From assembly GCA_965224285.1 (NCBI GenBank), contig OZ245043.1, positions 434,001-498,000 of the forward strand: a DNA stretch of 64,000 nt. Direction: 5' to 3'. This stretch comes from JAJCYK01 sp965224285 (lineage in GTDB: Bacteria > Bacteroidota > Bacteroidia > Cytophagales > Cyclobacteriaceae). A program made the translations under genes and the position numbers. Positions 34,735 to 43,272 of this stretch are shown piece by piece; the stretch's first letter is position 1; each line of letters opens with the position of its first letter. Under the pieces are notes generated by a model. It did no database searches. It saw nothing but the letters and a program-made list of their open reading frames with translations, and was not told the DNA's origin.

Positions 34735-35492
34735 AGGTTCAACTGTCCATTATCATTCCGGTCTTCAATGAAGAGAAGAGTCTGCCACATTTGAATAAGG
34801 CTTTACTGGAGTATTTAAAGTTCACACCACTAGAATCCCAAATTCTTTTAGTCGATGACGGGTCAACGGATAATAGCCTTGTCCTGATCAAACAAATGTG
34901 CGCCGAAGATAGCAGACATCGATTCGGATATGTATCACTGGGTACTAATCAAGGGCTTAGCGCCGCTTTACAAGCAGGGATCCAAAGGGTAAATACTCCC
35001 TATGTAGGCTATATGGACGCAGACCTTCAGACCAACCCTAAAGATTTTATGCGGTTTTTCAATTTTCTGGATGATCATGATATGGTGATTGGTAATAGGG
35101 CACATCGCAATGATGGTTTTGTGAAGAAGCTATCATCCAGGATAGCCAACGGTTTTAGACGATTGGTGATCGGGGATGGTATAAAGGATACCTGCTGTCC
35201 TTTGAAGATTATAAAACTTGAATATGCCCGCGACCTGCCTTGGTTCCGTGGAATGCATAGATTCATCCCAGCTTTGGTCATGATGCGGGGAGGAAAAGTT
35301 AAGCAAATTGAGATACCACACTATCCCAGAATTGCCGGCAGCCCCAAATATCACCTCACCAATAGACTGATTGGGCCATTTTTGGATACCCTAGCGGTCA
35401 GATGGATGCAAGGCAAATGGTTTTTCAATGACTTGCCAGCGGAATGCTCATTATTCGATGAACAGATGGCTGAAGTAACCCACCGCCAATGA
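34731..35492 (+). CDS. GT2 polyprenyl-phosphate glycosyltransferase-like
   Basis: 253 residues of a GT2 fold: IIIPVFNEEKSLPH, LVDDGSTDNS, the metal motif YMDADLQTNP (DAD) and a C-terminal RIAGSPKYHLTNR segment. It lacks the transmembrane helices of DPMS-like two-helix enzymes but resembles ArnC/dolichyl-phosphate sugar synthases in its HRFIPAL and PRIAGSPKY segments. It would load a sugar onto undecaprenyl phosphate at the inner-membrane face. Translationally coupled upstream and downstream (ATGA on both sides). Confidence 0.9.
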   Translation: MKVQLSIIIPVFNEEKSLPHLNKALLEYLKFTPLESQILLVDDGSTDNSLVLIKQMCAEDSRHRFGYVSLGTNQGLSAALQAGIQRVNTPYVGYMDADLQTNPKDFMRFFNFLDDHDMVIGNRAHRNDGFVKKLSSRIANGFRRLVIGDGIKDTCCPLKIIKLEYARDLPWFRGMHRFIPALVMMRGGKVKQIEIPHYPRIAGSPKYHLTNRLIGPFLDTLAVRWMQGKWFFNDLPAECSLFDEQMAEVTHRQ

Positions 35493-36127
35493 ATAATCTA
35501 TGGATATACAGCGTAGGATTTCTAGCCCAGATGTTTTTTGCTGCTCGATTAATGGTCCAATGGATCAAATCCGAGCAGGCAGGTAAGGTACTATCGCCCA
35601 CACTTTTTTGGCAACTAAGCTTGATGGGATCTATTCTTATGATGGGCTACGGTTTACTTAGACTCGATATGGTAATTATATTAGGCCAACTGACTTCTTA
35701 CCTAGTATACTTGAGGAATCTACATTATCAAAGAGCCTGGGCGAGGTTTCCGGGTTACCTTAAATGGTTGGCACTTACATTACCATTTATCGCCAGCTCT
35801 TTTATATGGCTTACCAACGGATTTGAATGGCATAATCTGTTGTATAATCCGGAGGTTTCCACTCAACTGCTAATTTGGGGTAGTATTGGGCAATTGTTAT
35901 TTACTCTCAGATTTGTATATCAATGGTATCATTTAGAGAACCTCAGGAAATCAGTATTGCCGTTAGGATTCTGGATCATCAGTATTGTGGGGTCATTGAT
36001 GATTTTATGCTATGCAGTTCTGAGGTCTGATCCGGTTTTATTTCTGGGCCAAATCTTTGGTACCGTGATCTACGCCAGAAACATCCTGATTGATATAAAA
36101 TCCTCCACCATCAGGCAGCCACACTAA
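35489..36127 (+). CDS. LpxB N-terminal-domain-like membrane protein (LAB_N)
   Basis: 212 residues with about six hydrophobic segments arranged as two similar halves. Each half has the LAB_N signature: FLAQMFFAARLMVQWIKSEQ in the first and GQLLFTLRFVYQWYHLE in the second, followed by a LPxxFW / LPLGFW helix. LAB_N is the N-terminal domain of lipid-A-disaccharide synthases, but stand-alone copies occur beside ArnT-like transferases and are thought to help flip or use lipid-linked sugars. It begins four bases inside the GT2 gene. Confidence 0.88.
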   Translation: MNNLWIYSVGFLAQMFFAARLMVQWIKSEQAGKVLSPTLFWQLSLMGSILMMGYGLLRLDMVIILGQLTSYLVYLRNLHYQRAWARFPGYLKWLALTLPFIASSFIWLTNGFEWHNLLYNPEVSTQLLIWGSIGQLLFTLRFVYQWYHLENLRKSVLPLGFWIISIVGSLMILCYAVLRSDPVLFLGQIFGTVIYARNILIDIKSSTIRQPH

Positions 36128-36128
36128 T

Positions 36129-37754
36129 ATGCCCGGCGGTCGGATCAAGTTTGAAGAACTCAGGCTACCAATATTGATATTGATATCGGCATGTTTTCTG
36201 TACTTTCGGCTGGGTTCCTGGGGAGTAACTGAAACCAGTGAAGCTCGATACGCCCAAATCAGTGAGGCCATGTCCAAATCAGGGGATTGGATCCACCCTG
36301 AACTATTGGGTATTTATCACTACCACAAACCTCCAGTGGTATACCTGCTTACCGCGGCGGTATTTAAGTTGGCTGATGCTACAGCATTTTGGGCCAGATT
36401 TTTACTACAGATCGCGGTACTGATACAGGTAATACTGGTGTACAAGATAAGCATTCATTGGTATAGGTGTCATGATACCGCTTTTTATGCCGCGGTTATA
36501 TATCTCTGCTTTCCTTTAGTGATCATTTCTACCCGGGCGTTGACCACCGACGCCTATCTCTGCACATTTTGCTTGTTGGCCATTTTCAGTTGGTTAAAGT
36601 ATCATAGCCAGGCCGGAATCACATATTTGCATATGTTTGCCACGGCCATAGGTTTGGGATTTTTAACCAAGGGTCCCATGATACTGGTAGTATTGCCGGT
36701 AATATTGATTCACAGCTTCGGTAAACCTCCACCTGAGTATTCAGCAATACAAAAGTATCTGGCACTGGCTATGGGGTTGATTATCGGATTTTCATGGTTC
36801 GCCTTGGTAGTTGTGGAAGAACCAGGATTGGGAAAATATTTCGTAGAAGATCATGTTATCAAACGATATTTGGATCCAAATCATTTCGGTCGGTCCAAGC
36901 CGTTTTGGTTTTACCTGGTGCTGGTACCCTTAACTTCTTTCCCTTGGATTATGATAATAGCTGAGTATCTGCTAAGAAGAAAATCTAGCTACCTGGAGGG
37001 GCATTGGCCAAGTCTTTGGTGCTGGATAGTGATACCCATATTGTTTTTTTCATTTTCGGCATCTAAGCTAATTCTATATGTGCTGCCGATTTATGCCGGA
37101 TTAGCCCTGGCAGCTGCAAAATCCCTGCGAGAACTAGCTCCCGACCATCTGATAAAATGGCATAAGGCACAATTTTATTTTTATGTTGCTGTCTTGCTCA
37201 TTCTTTGGGCAGTCACCGGAAATACGGCCTGGAACAGGCCGTTTATGACTATTTTATTATTCGTAACAGCACTGGTGGCACTAGTTTGGCTAAACTTTGG
37301 CACCAAAGCCATTAAAATGCGAATACTGGTGTCTGGTTATGTTTTTATTGCCGCACTTACCATGGGATCTACCTACATCTTGTCAGCTAATCCTCTAAGG
37401 ACAAACTCCACCAGTACTATTGCCGGAGTTATAAAAAAGCAATACTCACCTGGAAAGTCTATCCTGATCTATAACCGGCTTACTCCCTCATTGGCATTCA
37501 ATCTCAAAGCCCCTTTGATCTCTTTGCAGGATGGACATCCCAGTTTGGACCGTGAGACCCAGTTTCAGGCAGATTCCAGCTGGAAGGATGGTCTATTAAA
37601 TCTAAATTCACCCACTGATTCTCTTTTTTTACAGGAATTGCTAAACCATAAACCTATCCTGGTGGCCAAGTCGGAGTTGCCAGATCATCGTAAATGGCTG
37701 GTCGATTGGTCTGACCAGAAGTATTGCCTTGGTAGTTGGAAGATTTATTACTAA
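36129..37754 (+). CDS. GT39-type glycosyltransferase (ArnT-like), complete copy
   Basis: 541 residues with about ten to twelve hydrophobic segments. The first periplasmic loop has the catalytic acidic motif SWGVTETSEARYAQIS (with Glu/Asp near residues 36-42) and HPELLGIYHYHKPPV. These are typical of GT39 transferases that move a sugar from undecaprenyl phosphate to lipid A or a protein. RALTTDAYL and FLTKGPMILVV are also seen in ArnT relatives. It begins one base after the LAB_N stop. Sugar and acceptor are unknown. Confidence 0.9.
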   Translation: MPGGRIKFEELRLPILILISACFLYFRLGSWGVTETSEARYAQISEAMSKSGDWIHPELLGIYHYHKPPVVYLLTAAVFKLADATAFWARFLLQIAVLIQVILVYKISIHWYRCHDTAFYAAVIYLCFPLVIISTRALTTDAYLCTFCLLAIFSWLKYHSQAGITYLHMFATAIGLGFLTKGPMILVVLPVILIHSFGKPPPEYSAIQKYLALAMGLIIGFSWFALVVVEEPGLGKYFVEDHVIKRYLDPNHFGRSKPFWFYLVLVPLTSFPWIMIIAEYLLRRKSSYLEGHWPSLWCWIVIPILFFSFSASKLILYVLPIYAGLALAAAKSLRELAPDHLIKWHKAQFYFYVAVLLILWAVTGNTAWNRPFMTILLFVTALVALVWLNFGTKAIKMRILVSGYVFIAALTMGSTYILSANPLRTNSTSTIAGVIKKQYSPGKSILIYNRLTPSLAFNLKAPLISLQDGHPSLDRETQFQADSSWKDGLLNLNSPTDSLFLQELLNHKPILVAKSELPDHRKWLVDWSDQKYCLGSWKIYY

Positions 37755-37760
37755 TCGGTT

Positions 37761-39371
37761 ATGTCAAACATGCTGCCCCTTGATTTGAACCAAGCTGGCT
37801 GGCAGGTTGCCTGCATTACGGTGTTGGGTATTTGCACCTTTTTTATAAATAATCAGGCATTAGAGCCCAGCATAATGGAGGCTAGAAACCTAATTACCGC
37901 CAGGGAAATGGTCCAGGACCATCATTGGCTGATACCTACCATGAATGAGGAGTATCGGCTGGCCAAACCTCCATTTCCCACCTGGGTGACCGCCTGGACA
38001 GCCCAGATTACTGGTGGGTTTCATAGCCTTGGTGTTTTGCGAATACCGGCCGGTCTAATGGGCTTTATTATGGCTTTTTCCCTTTACGCAATAGCCAAAT
38101 GTTTCACCAGAGATAAATTAATTCCTGTTTAGGCGTCCTGTGTATTATGTACCAGCCTCTATGTGATGTATATGGCAAGGCAATCAACTTGGGATATATA
38201 TTGTCATAGTTTCATGCTGGCCGGTATTTGGGCACTGATCAAAGGATTGAAGTCGTCAATCAATACTTACCGTTGGTTCGTGATAGCCGGATGTCTTATG
38301 GGTCTTTCATTTATGAGCAAAGGACCAGTGTCGTTTTACGCACTGCTACTACCTTTCCTATTGTCCTACGGTCTCTCTTACGGTTGGCAGGAATTCAGAC
38401 TAAAATACAGGCAGGTAATACTCTTGTTGGTTATTTGCTTAACAATCAGCGCCTGGTGGCCTTTGTATACCTATTTTCAGGTCCCCGAGGAGCTGTTAAA
38501 AAACTTCAATACGGAAACTGCTTCGTGGGTTAACCGTAGAGTGAGGCCAATTTGGCACTATTGGAGCTTTCCCATTCAATCAGGTTTATGGGCCATATTT
38601 ATAGTTGTCTCACTATTTCCAAGCTATGCTAAGATCCGGGTGACAAGCGTGGCGGGCAACTATAAATTCATGTTCTACTGGGTAGTATTTACTATACTCT
38701 TATTGGCACTTATTCCCGAGAAAAAGGAGCGCTATTTAATGCCTGGACTAATATCGCAAAGTTATTTGGTGGCTCATTTACTTTACTATTTTTTAATAAA
38801 CGGCAATTTGACCAAGGCGGACCGATTGATCTGGGTGACAAATGGATTATTACTGGCTCTAGGGTGCTTAGGTTTGTTGATCTGGATAAACTTTATATCT
38901 CCGACCGATTTAATAGAGCCACCTGGGTCGTGGGCGCTCACGGTAGCTCTGGCATTACCAGCTGCTACCATTGCCTACAGCGCCCTTTCCTCGAAAATCA
39001 TCCTGGGTATATATACCATAGTCACTACATCTGCCGTGCTAATAATTGCGGGGCCTGACGTAATTAACCAATTGAATGCGGCTGAGCAAAGTGCAACTAC
39101 CTTGCGTCCAAAGGATCTAAACGGATTGGGAGCTTACAACTATTATAGCCTCGGATCATTACGACCTGAAGAAATTTGGGAGTTGGGTAGAGCTGTGAAA
39201 CCTATCGAGAGGGATCAGTTAAATCAAATTGATCAGACGGTGATAATATTTAGTGATCACAGAAGTAATTTAGACATCTCTTTCGATCAATCAGAATACC
39301 TGGGAGTATACCGACACTACTCCAATAAAGAAACTTACTGGGATGTATGGCTATGGAGACCTAACATGTAG
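37761..39371 (+). pseudogene. GT39-type glycosyltransferase broken by an in-frame amber codon
   Basis: Positions 37761-38132 and 38163-39371 are in one frame and read as one GT39 protein of about 535 residues, interrupted by TAG at 38130-38132 (codon 124). The reading across it is IPV-stop-ASCVLCTSLYVMYMARQS. The N-terminal part has EARNLITAREMVQDHHWLIP and YRLAKPPFPTW; the C-terminal part has MARQSTWDIYC and FMSKGPVSFY. These are the motifs of the neighbouring intact GT39. No shift in frame or other damage is visible. It may be a recent nonsense mutation or a sequencing error, and only a single base change from TTG, TCG or TGG would be needed. A second start at 38163 would give a protein lacking the catalytic loop. 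Confidence 0.85.
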
Positions 39372-39420
39372 CATAAAATTTTTGTAGATTACAACCACCA
39401 CCACGTTTACGCCTTTGTTG

Positions 39421-40170
39421 ATGCAATTGGAAGCAATAAGGGATTTTAACTCGATCACCATCTTTAAAGAAGCAGGATTTACCGGTAAACTAATTAGTAC
39501 TTTCTATATCCGACCTTATAATGAGTTAGACTTCACACGCCAAGCTTCGCTAAGCTTTCCCCTAAGCTCTAAGTACAGGTACCACGATAGTATGTCGTCA
39601 TATTACTTATCACATCGGGATATGCTGCTGGAACCTTCCTCTAATAAATTTCAGGTATTAAAGTTTGAACCAGCTCAGAGCGATATCACCTTATCCATAG
39701 AATTGCCGGAAGATTGGTGGAATAAAAATATTGACCGTTCCCTTAAGCTGACACGGAATTCCAGGATGAGTTCTACCGTTAGCCGATTAGTAGATGAACC
39801 TGATTCGACTAAGATTGATCGCCTGATTAGTGAGATAGAAATAGTGAGAAGACTAATCGAAATGAAGCAATATCTGAAAAACCATTCTAAAGAAGAACTC
39901 AATATATCGCAACTGGCGGAGCGATGCTGTATGAGTAAGTTTCATTTTATCAGGGAATTCAGGGGACTTTTCAGTATCACTCCCTATAAATATCTGACCC
40001 TTTGTAGATTGTTCGAGAGCCGCCAAAGTTTACTTCAAGGTAATTCGGTGAGGATTGCTTGCTATAACTCCGGATGGAACAGCTTGCAGCATTTCTCTTC
40101 ATCATTTAAAAAATACTTTGGATTAAGCCCCAGGTCATATCAACGGCAAATATTGAGCAATTTTTCTTAA
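39421..40170 (+). CDS. AraC-family transcriptional regulator
   Basis: 249 residues. I start at the ATG 39421; the frame opens earlier with two TTG codons. The last 100 residues hold two helix-turn-helix motifs of the AraC family: NISQLAERCCMSKFHFIREF (about 165-184) and IACYNSGWNSLQHFSSSFKK followed by GLSPRSYQRQ. The N-terminal part has no known ligand domain. Target unknown; the gene follows the GT39 operon on the same strand by 49 bases. Confidence 0.92.
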   Translation: MQLEAIRDFNSITIFKEAGFTGKLISTFYIRPYNELDFTRQASLSFPLSSKYRYHDSMSSYYLSHRDMLLEPSSNKFQVLKFEPAQSDITLSIELPEDWWNKNIDRSLKLTRNSRMSSTVSRLVDEPDSTKIDRLISEIEIVRRLIEMKQYLKNHSKEELNISQLAERCCMSKFHFIREFRGLFSITPYKYLTLCRLFESRQSLLQGNSVRIACYNSGWNSLQHFSSSFKKYFGLSPRSYQRQILSNFS

Positions 40171-40204
40171 GTAATTTCTACAGGATTTCTCTAGCTTTCA
40201 CACC

Positions 40205-40651
40205 ATGAAAAGCTCTTGGATATTACTAACCATTTTAATGACATATTCCACATTAAGTACTGAAGCTCAAGAAAGTGAAACGGGCCAAGTGTTGAAAACG
40301 GTTCAAGCGTGGAATGATGTATTTGAAATAAACCTGCCAGACCGCTATTTCGAATTCATACACGATGACCTGACCCTGTTCTTTCCTTCAAGCCCGTACC
40401 GTATTGAATCCAAAGCGTCAGACGAACTGGAATTTCGATGGTCCCTAAGTGAGGGCCGAACTAAAATCCATTTCTTTCAGGAGTTGCAACCGCTGGTACA
40501 AATATGGAATAACACTGCCGTGGTAACTTACCATAGCCGTATGGCTGTGGGAAAAGACGGAGAGGAGCAAATAGTATACTTGAAAGAAACCAATGTTTTG
40601 GTCAAAGTAGATAACAATTGGCGCATAGTCCATATCCACGTTTCGCTTTAG
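40205..40651 (+). CDS. Secreted NTF2-like / SnoaL-like protein
   Basis: 148 residues with a signal peptide (MKSSWILLTILMTYSTLSTEA). The mature part follows the NTF2-like cone fold, with an N-terminal helix (VQAWNDVFEINLPDRYFEFI), a turn DDLTLFFPSSPYRIESK and the C-terminal strands IWNNTAVVTYHSRM and NWRIVHIHVSL. The fold appears in steroid isomerases, polyketide cyclases and protein association domains, so the specific function cannot be stated. The stop overlaps the GTG of the GNAT gene by one base. Confidence 0.8.
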   Translation: MKSSWILLTILMTYSTLSTEAQESETGQVLKTVQAWNDVFEINLPDRYFEFIHDDLTLFFPSSPYRIESKASDELEFRWSLSEGRTKIHFFQELQPLVQIWNNTAVVTYHSRMAVGKDGEEQIVYLKETNVLVKVDNNWRIVHIHVSL

Positions 40652-41196
40652 TGGAATTTATACCGCTAAATAGCTCTTGCTTCTCACAACTCGAATCCCT
40701 CTTCGGGCCTAACGGGGCTTGCGCGGGATGCTGCTGCACCTACTGGCGGCAGTCCAACGGTGAATATCAAAAAAATAAAGGCGAGAATAATCACCGGAAA
40801 TTCAAAGCTCTAGTTGAACGGGCTCAACCCCTGGGGATATTGGCGCTGGTGGACCAGCAAGCTGTGGGTTGGTGCGCGGTATCGCCCAGATCGGACCTGC
40901 CCCGGGTTGAAAATTCCCGGATTATGACCATCGGTCACCCACAGGCCTGGATCATTCATTGTTTGTTTATAAGCAAGTCATTTCGTAAAACGGGTTTGTC
41001 AACGACATTAATAAAAAAGGCCTACGAATATGCTATTAGCTTAGGAGCGAAAATAGTGGAAGCCTATCCAGTTGAGCCCGCCGGGAGTATGGCTGATACC
41101 TTTGTCTGGTATGGTATTTTAAGCTCTTTCGAGCAGGCAGGTTTCGAAAAGGTGCAAAGAAGATCTAAGGTGCGGTGGATGGTGAGGAAAGAATGA
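40651..41196 (+). CDS. GNAT-family N-acetyltransferase
   Basis: About 181 residues. The most natural start is the GTG at 40651, overlapping the previous stop (TAGTG). A TTG at 40618 would lie inside the previous gene. It has a cysteine-rich N-terminus (NGACAGCCCTYWRQSN), then the GNAT core: ALVDQQAVGWCAVSPRS, IHCLFISKSFRKTGLSTTLI (acetyl-CoA loop region) and EAYPVEPAG. This layout with CxxCxxTYW resembles GNAT proteins of the YoaP/arsinothricin type. Substrate unknown. It is cotranscribed with the NTF2-like gene. Confidence 0.8.
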   Translation: MEFIPLNSSCFSQLESLFGPNGACAGCCCTYWRQSNGEYQKNKGENNHRKFKALVERAQPLGILALVDQQAVGWCAVSPRSDLPRVENSRIMTIGHPQAWIIHCLFISKSFRKTGLSTTLIKKAYEYAISLGAKIVEAYPVEPAGSMADTFVWYGILSSFEQAGFEKVQRRSKVRWMVRKE

Positions 41197-41237
41197 TAGA
41201 ATGATGGAATGATAGAATGATGGAATGATGGAATGAT
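41191..41237. repeat. 8-bp tandem repeat at the end of the GNAT gene
   Basis: Six consecutive units of GAATGATR (GAATGATA or GAATGATG), the last cut at GAATGAT. The first unit covers the last sense codon and the TGA stop. The array has no effect on the reading frame but is a likely site of copy-number variation by slippage. Confidence 0.85.
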
Positions 41238-41487
41238 CCATTTTTATTAAGCAGTCCCATACATTATCTGCGATGATTATATGCAACAACAACCTTAAGA
41301 CATTGTGGAATTTATTCACCGGTCGAGGGCTCAAAATCTCGTTTAAACCTAATAATGATTATTGGCATGATATTGTTGGTTATAGGGTTACAATTCAGCT
41401 AGTGCCTAATTAATAGTACTTCCATACCCAATAAATAGAGGTGAGGGAGAATTTTTAGAATCTTGTAGAATTATAGATGTGGGATAA

Positions 41488-41697
41488 ATGACTTATTTTA
41501 AGACTATACTAATTTACCTTGGCGGGTTGCTGTTGGTTAATTTAACAGCTTACAGTTTCACCACAATAGTAAAAGCCTATGAAACGGATGAAAATGTTAT
41601 TTACCAGCAGATCAATGACTGGGTTGAATCTCCCGAGCACCCTATCGAAGAATCGACGGAATCGCTGGCTAATGGCATCTCCATCAAAGGAAAATAG
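41488..41697 (+). CDS. Small single-helix membrane protein, hypothetical
   Basis: 69 residues beginning MTYFKTILIYLGGLLLVNLTAY, one transmembrane helix, followed by a polar acidic tail (NVIYQQINDWVESPEHPIEE). No family is recognised. The coding potential looks real because a normal start is preceded by a gene-free stretch, and the tail is charged as in genuine small membrane proteins. Confidence 0.45.
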   Translation: MTYFKTILIYLGGLLLVNLTAYSFTTIVKAYETDENVIYQQINDWVESPEHPIEESTESLANGISIKGK

Positions 41698-41796
41698 CGG
41701 AATTGTAGTTCTTCTGACAACAAATTATCTGTATTAACTCTTATTTTACAAAAGATAGCTTATCTATCTTATAAGTGTTAACCAACGGATTATTTA

Positions 41797-42456
41797 ATGA
41801 AATCATGTGTATTAGTGGTATTACTGGCGATGTGCCCGGTAATACTATACAGTCAGGCTCAGGTGGGTCTACGGCTTGGAGGAAATTTTGCCATTTGGAA
41901 TAGCAGTGAAGCTGAAGATCTACTGGGAGCCGAATTCGAAACGCTGACCGCAGGCCATATAGGCCCTTATGTCAAAATTCCAATTTCTGACAACCTGGCC
42001 CTGGAACCTGCCTTGCTGGCCTCTCTGAAAGGAACCAATATTAAACTTTTCGAAACTGAGATTTTGGGAGAGGATGTAATTACTGTTGATTCCGACAGTG
42101 ACATTTATCTTTTATACCTGGATATGCCTGTTCTATTAAGATTCTACCTGGTAGATGGTCTAAATATCTTTGCTGGCCCCCAGGTCTCATTTTTGCTAAA
42201 TAATATCATAGAGACCGAGTATGAAGAATGTTTTAATGGAACCTGTTTCACCGATGATGAGGAAGATGAAGCCGATGTTAAAGATATTGACTTTGCAGTC
42301 TCTTTAGGGATAGGCTATGAGTTCCCGTTTGGGTTGAATTTTAATGTGGGGTATGATCTTGGATTAGCGAATATCGATGATAGTGGGATCGCAGAGGTCA
42401 ATAACCGGGTTTTTAAAGCTTCACTGGGATGGACCTTCGGGGTCAATAGGAACTAA
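41797..42456 (+). CDS. Outer-membrane beta-barrel (porin-like, PorT/OMP_b-brl_2 type)
   Basis: 219 residues with a signal peptide (VLVVLLAMCPVILYSQA). The barrel has QVGLRLGGNFAIWNSSEAED, AGHIGPYVKIPISDNLALEP, GLNIFAGPQVSFLLNNI and NVGYDLGLANIDD, and ends RVFKASLGWTFGVNRN. This is the usual form of the PorT-like outer-membrane barrels of Bacteroidota. An acidic, cysteine-bearing loop (residues about 148-167) resembles, in a weaker form, the loop in the protein at 30832. Function unknown. It is convergent with the PIG-L gene. Confidence 0.9.
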   Translation: MKSCVLVVLLAMCPVILYSQAQVGLRLGGNFAIWNSSEAEDLLGAEFETLTAGHIGPYVKIPISDNLALEPALLASLKGTNIKLFETEILGEDVITVDSDSDIYLLYLDMPVLLRFYLVDGLNIFAGPQVSFLLNNIIETEYEECFNGTCFTDDEEDEADVKDIDFAVSLGIGYEFPFGLNFNVGYDLGLANIDDSGIAEVNNRVFKASLGWTFGVNRN

Positions 42457-42471
42457 ACTCCCAAAGTAGGT

Positions 42472-43254
42472 CTAAAGTTGATTTAGGGTTTTAGTGTGCT
42501 GACCTTCCCCCGACATCAGCATTACAGCCTTTGGAAAACTGCCTAAGCATCCCCGTAGAATGGCCAAACTTTGATAATAATGGTGGTAGCGAAAACCGGT
42601 TTCTCCTCTCCACATGGGGAATAATTCGCATGCTTGCTCCCACTGCTCTGCCACGGTTGAGACGTCTAAGTAGGTATCGCCCTGGAATCCTTCCATATCC
42701 TCCCAGTTCTCCGCATAATACAATTTGCTGGCAAAGTGAGCGGGTAAATCTCGGTTTAAGGTGTTTAGGCCAGCATAGAACCTGGCATCTTGTACTACCT
42801 TGTAGCAATTACGATGATCCTTATGCCAACTGCCTTTCCAATGGGTTATGATAATGGATGGTTGGAATTTTCTGATCTGGTCACATACCGCCAAACTGGC
42901 CTCTTCTGAAAATGGTACCTGACCGTCTGGGTAAGTTAAAAATTCCGCATCTGCCCCCAATAGGTTAGCGGCCTCTATGGTGGCAGTCCGCTGCACTTCT
43001 CCATATTCCTTGGTGGGAATATCTTTGTTTCCACGTTCGCCCAGCGATAAGCTAAGAAATATGCCTTGGCCGCCGTTTTTAATGTGCTGGGCAATGGGCA
43101 AACCCATGGTAAATAAAGCATCGCCGGGATGGGCCGCAATAGCCATGACGGTACCATCAGTAGCATTAGTTAAATCAGGATCTCCGGCATCAGCCGCCAG
43201 CATAGCCCCGGAAGCCAGCATGGAGGATCTCAAAAATTCACGTCTGTTCTTCAT
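42472..43254 (-). CDS. Exported PIG-L-family N-deacetylase, altered metal motif
   Basis: 260 residues with a Tat-like signal (MKNRREFLRSSMLASGAMLA). The PIG-L deacetylase fold follows: VMAIAAHPGDALFTMG near 36-51, LSLSLGERGNK, ITHWKGSWHKDHRNCYK and FASKLYYAENWEDM. The usual AHPDDE reads AHPGDA here, so the first metal-binding Asp is replaced by Gly while the next Asp is kept. Other His/Asp residues (HWKGSWHKDH) are intact, so zinc binding may be weakened or shifted. It would remove acetyl groups from N-acetylated sugars outside the cytoplasm, and it closes the ROK/MFS/SIS/GH9 operon. Confidence 0.85.
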   Translation of the reverse strand: MKNRREFLRSSMLASGAMLAADAGDPDLTNATDGTVMAIAAHPGDALFTMGLPIAQHIKNGGQGIFLSLSLGERGNKDIPTKEYGEVQRTATIEAANLLGADAEFLTYPDGQVPFSEEASLAVCDQIRKFQPSIIITHWKGSWHKDHRNCYKVVQDARFYAGLNTLNRDLPAHFASKLYYAENWEDMEGFQGDTYLDVSTVAEQWEQACELFPMWRGETGFRYHHYYQSLAILRGCLGSFPKAVMLMSGEGQHTKTLNQL

Positions 43255-43272
43255 ATCTAGGGCTTATACAAC

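Noticed and set aside
38163..39371. A separate intact gene starting at 38163
   Set aside because: The upstream fragment is in the same frame, and together they make a normal-length GT39 protein. The C-terminal fragment alone lacks the catalytic loop.
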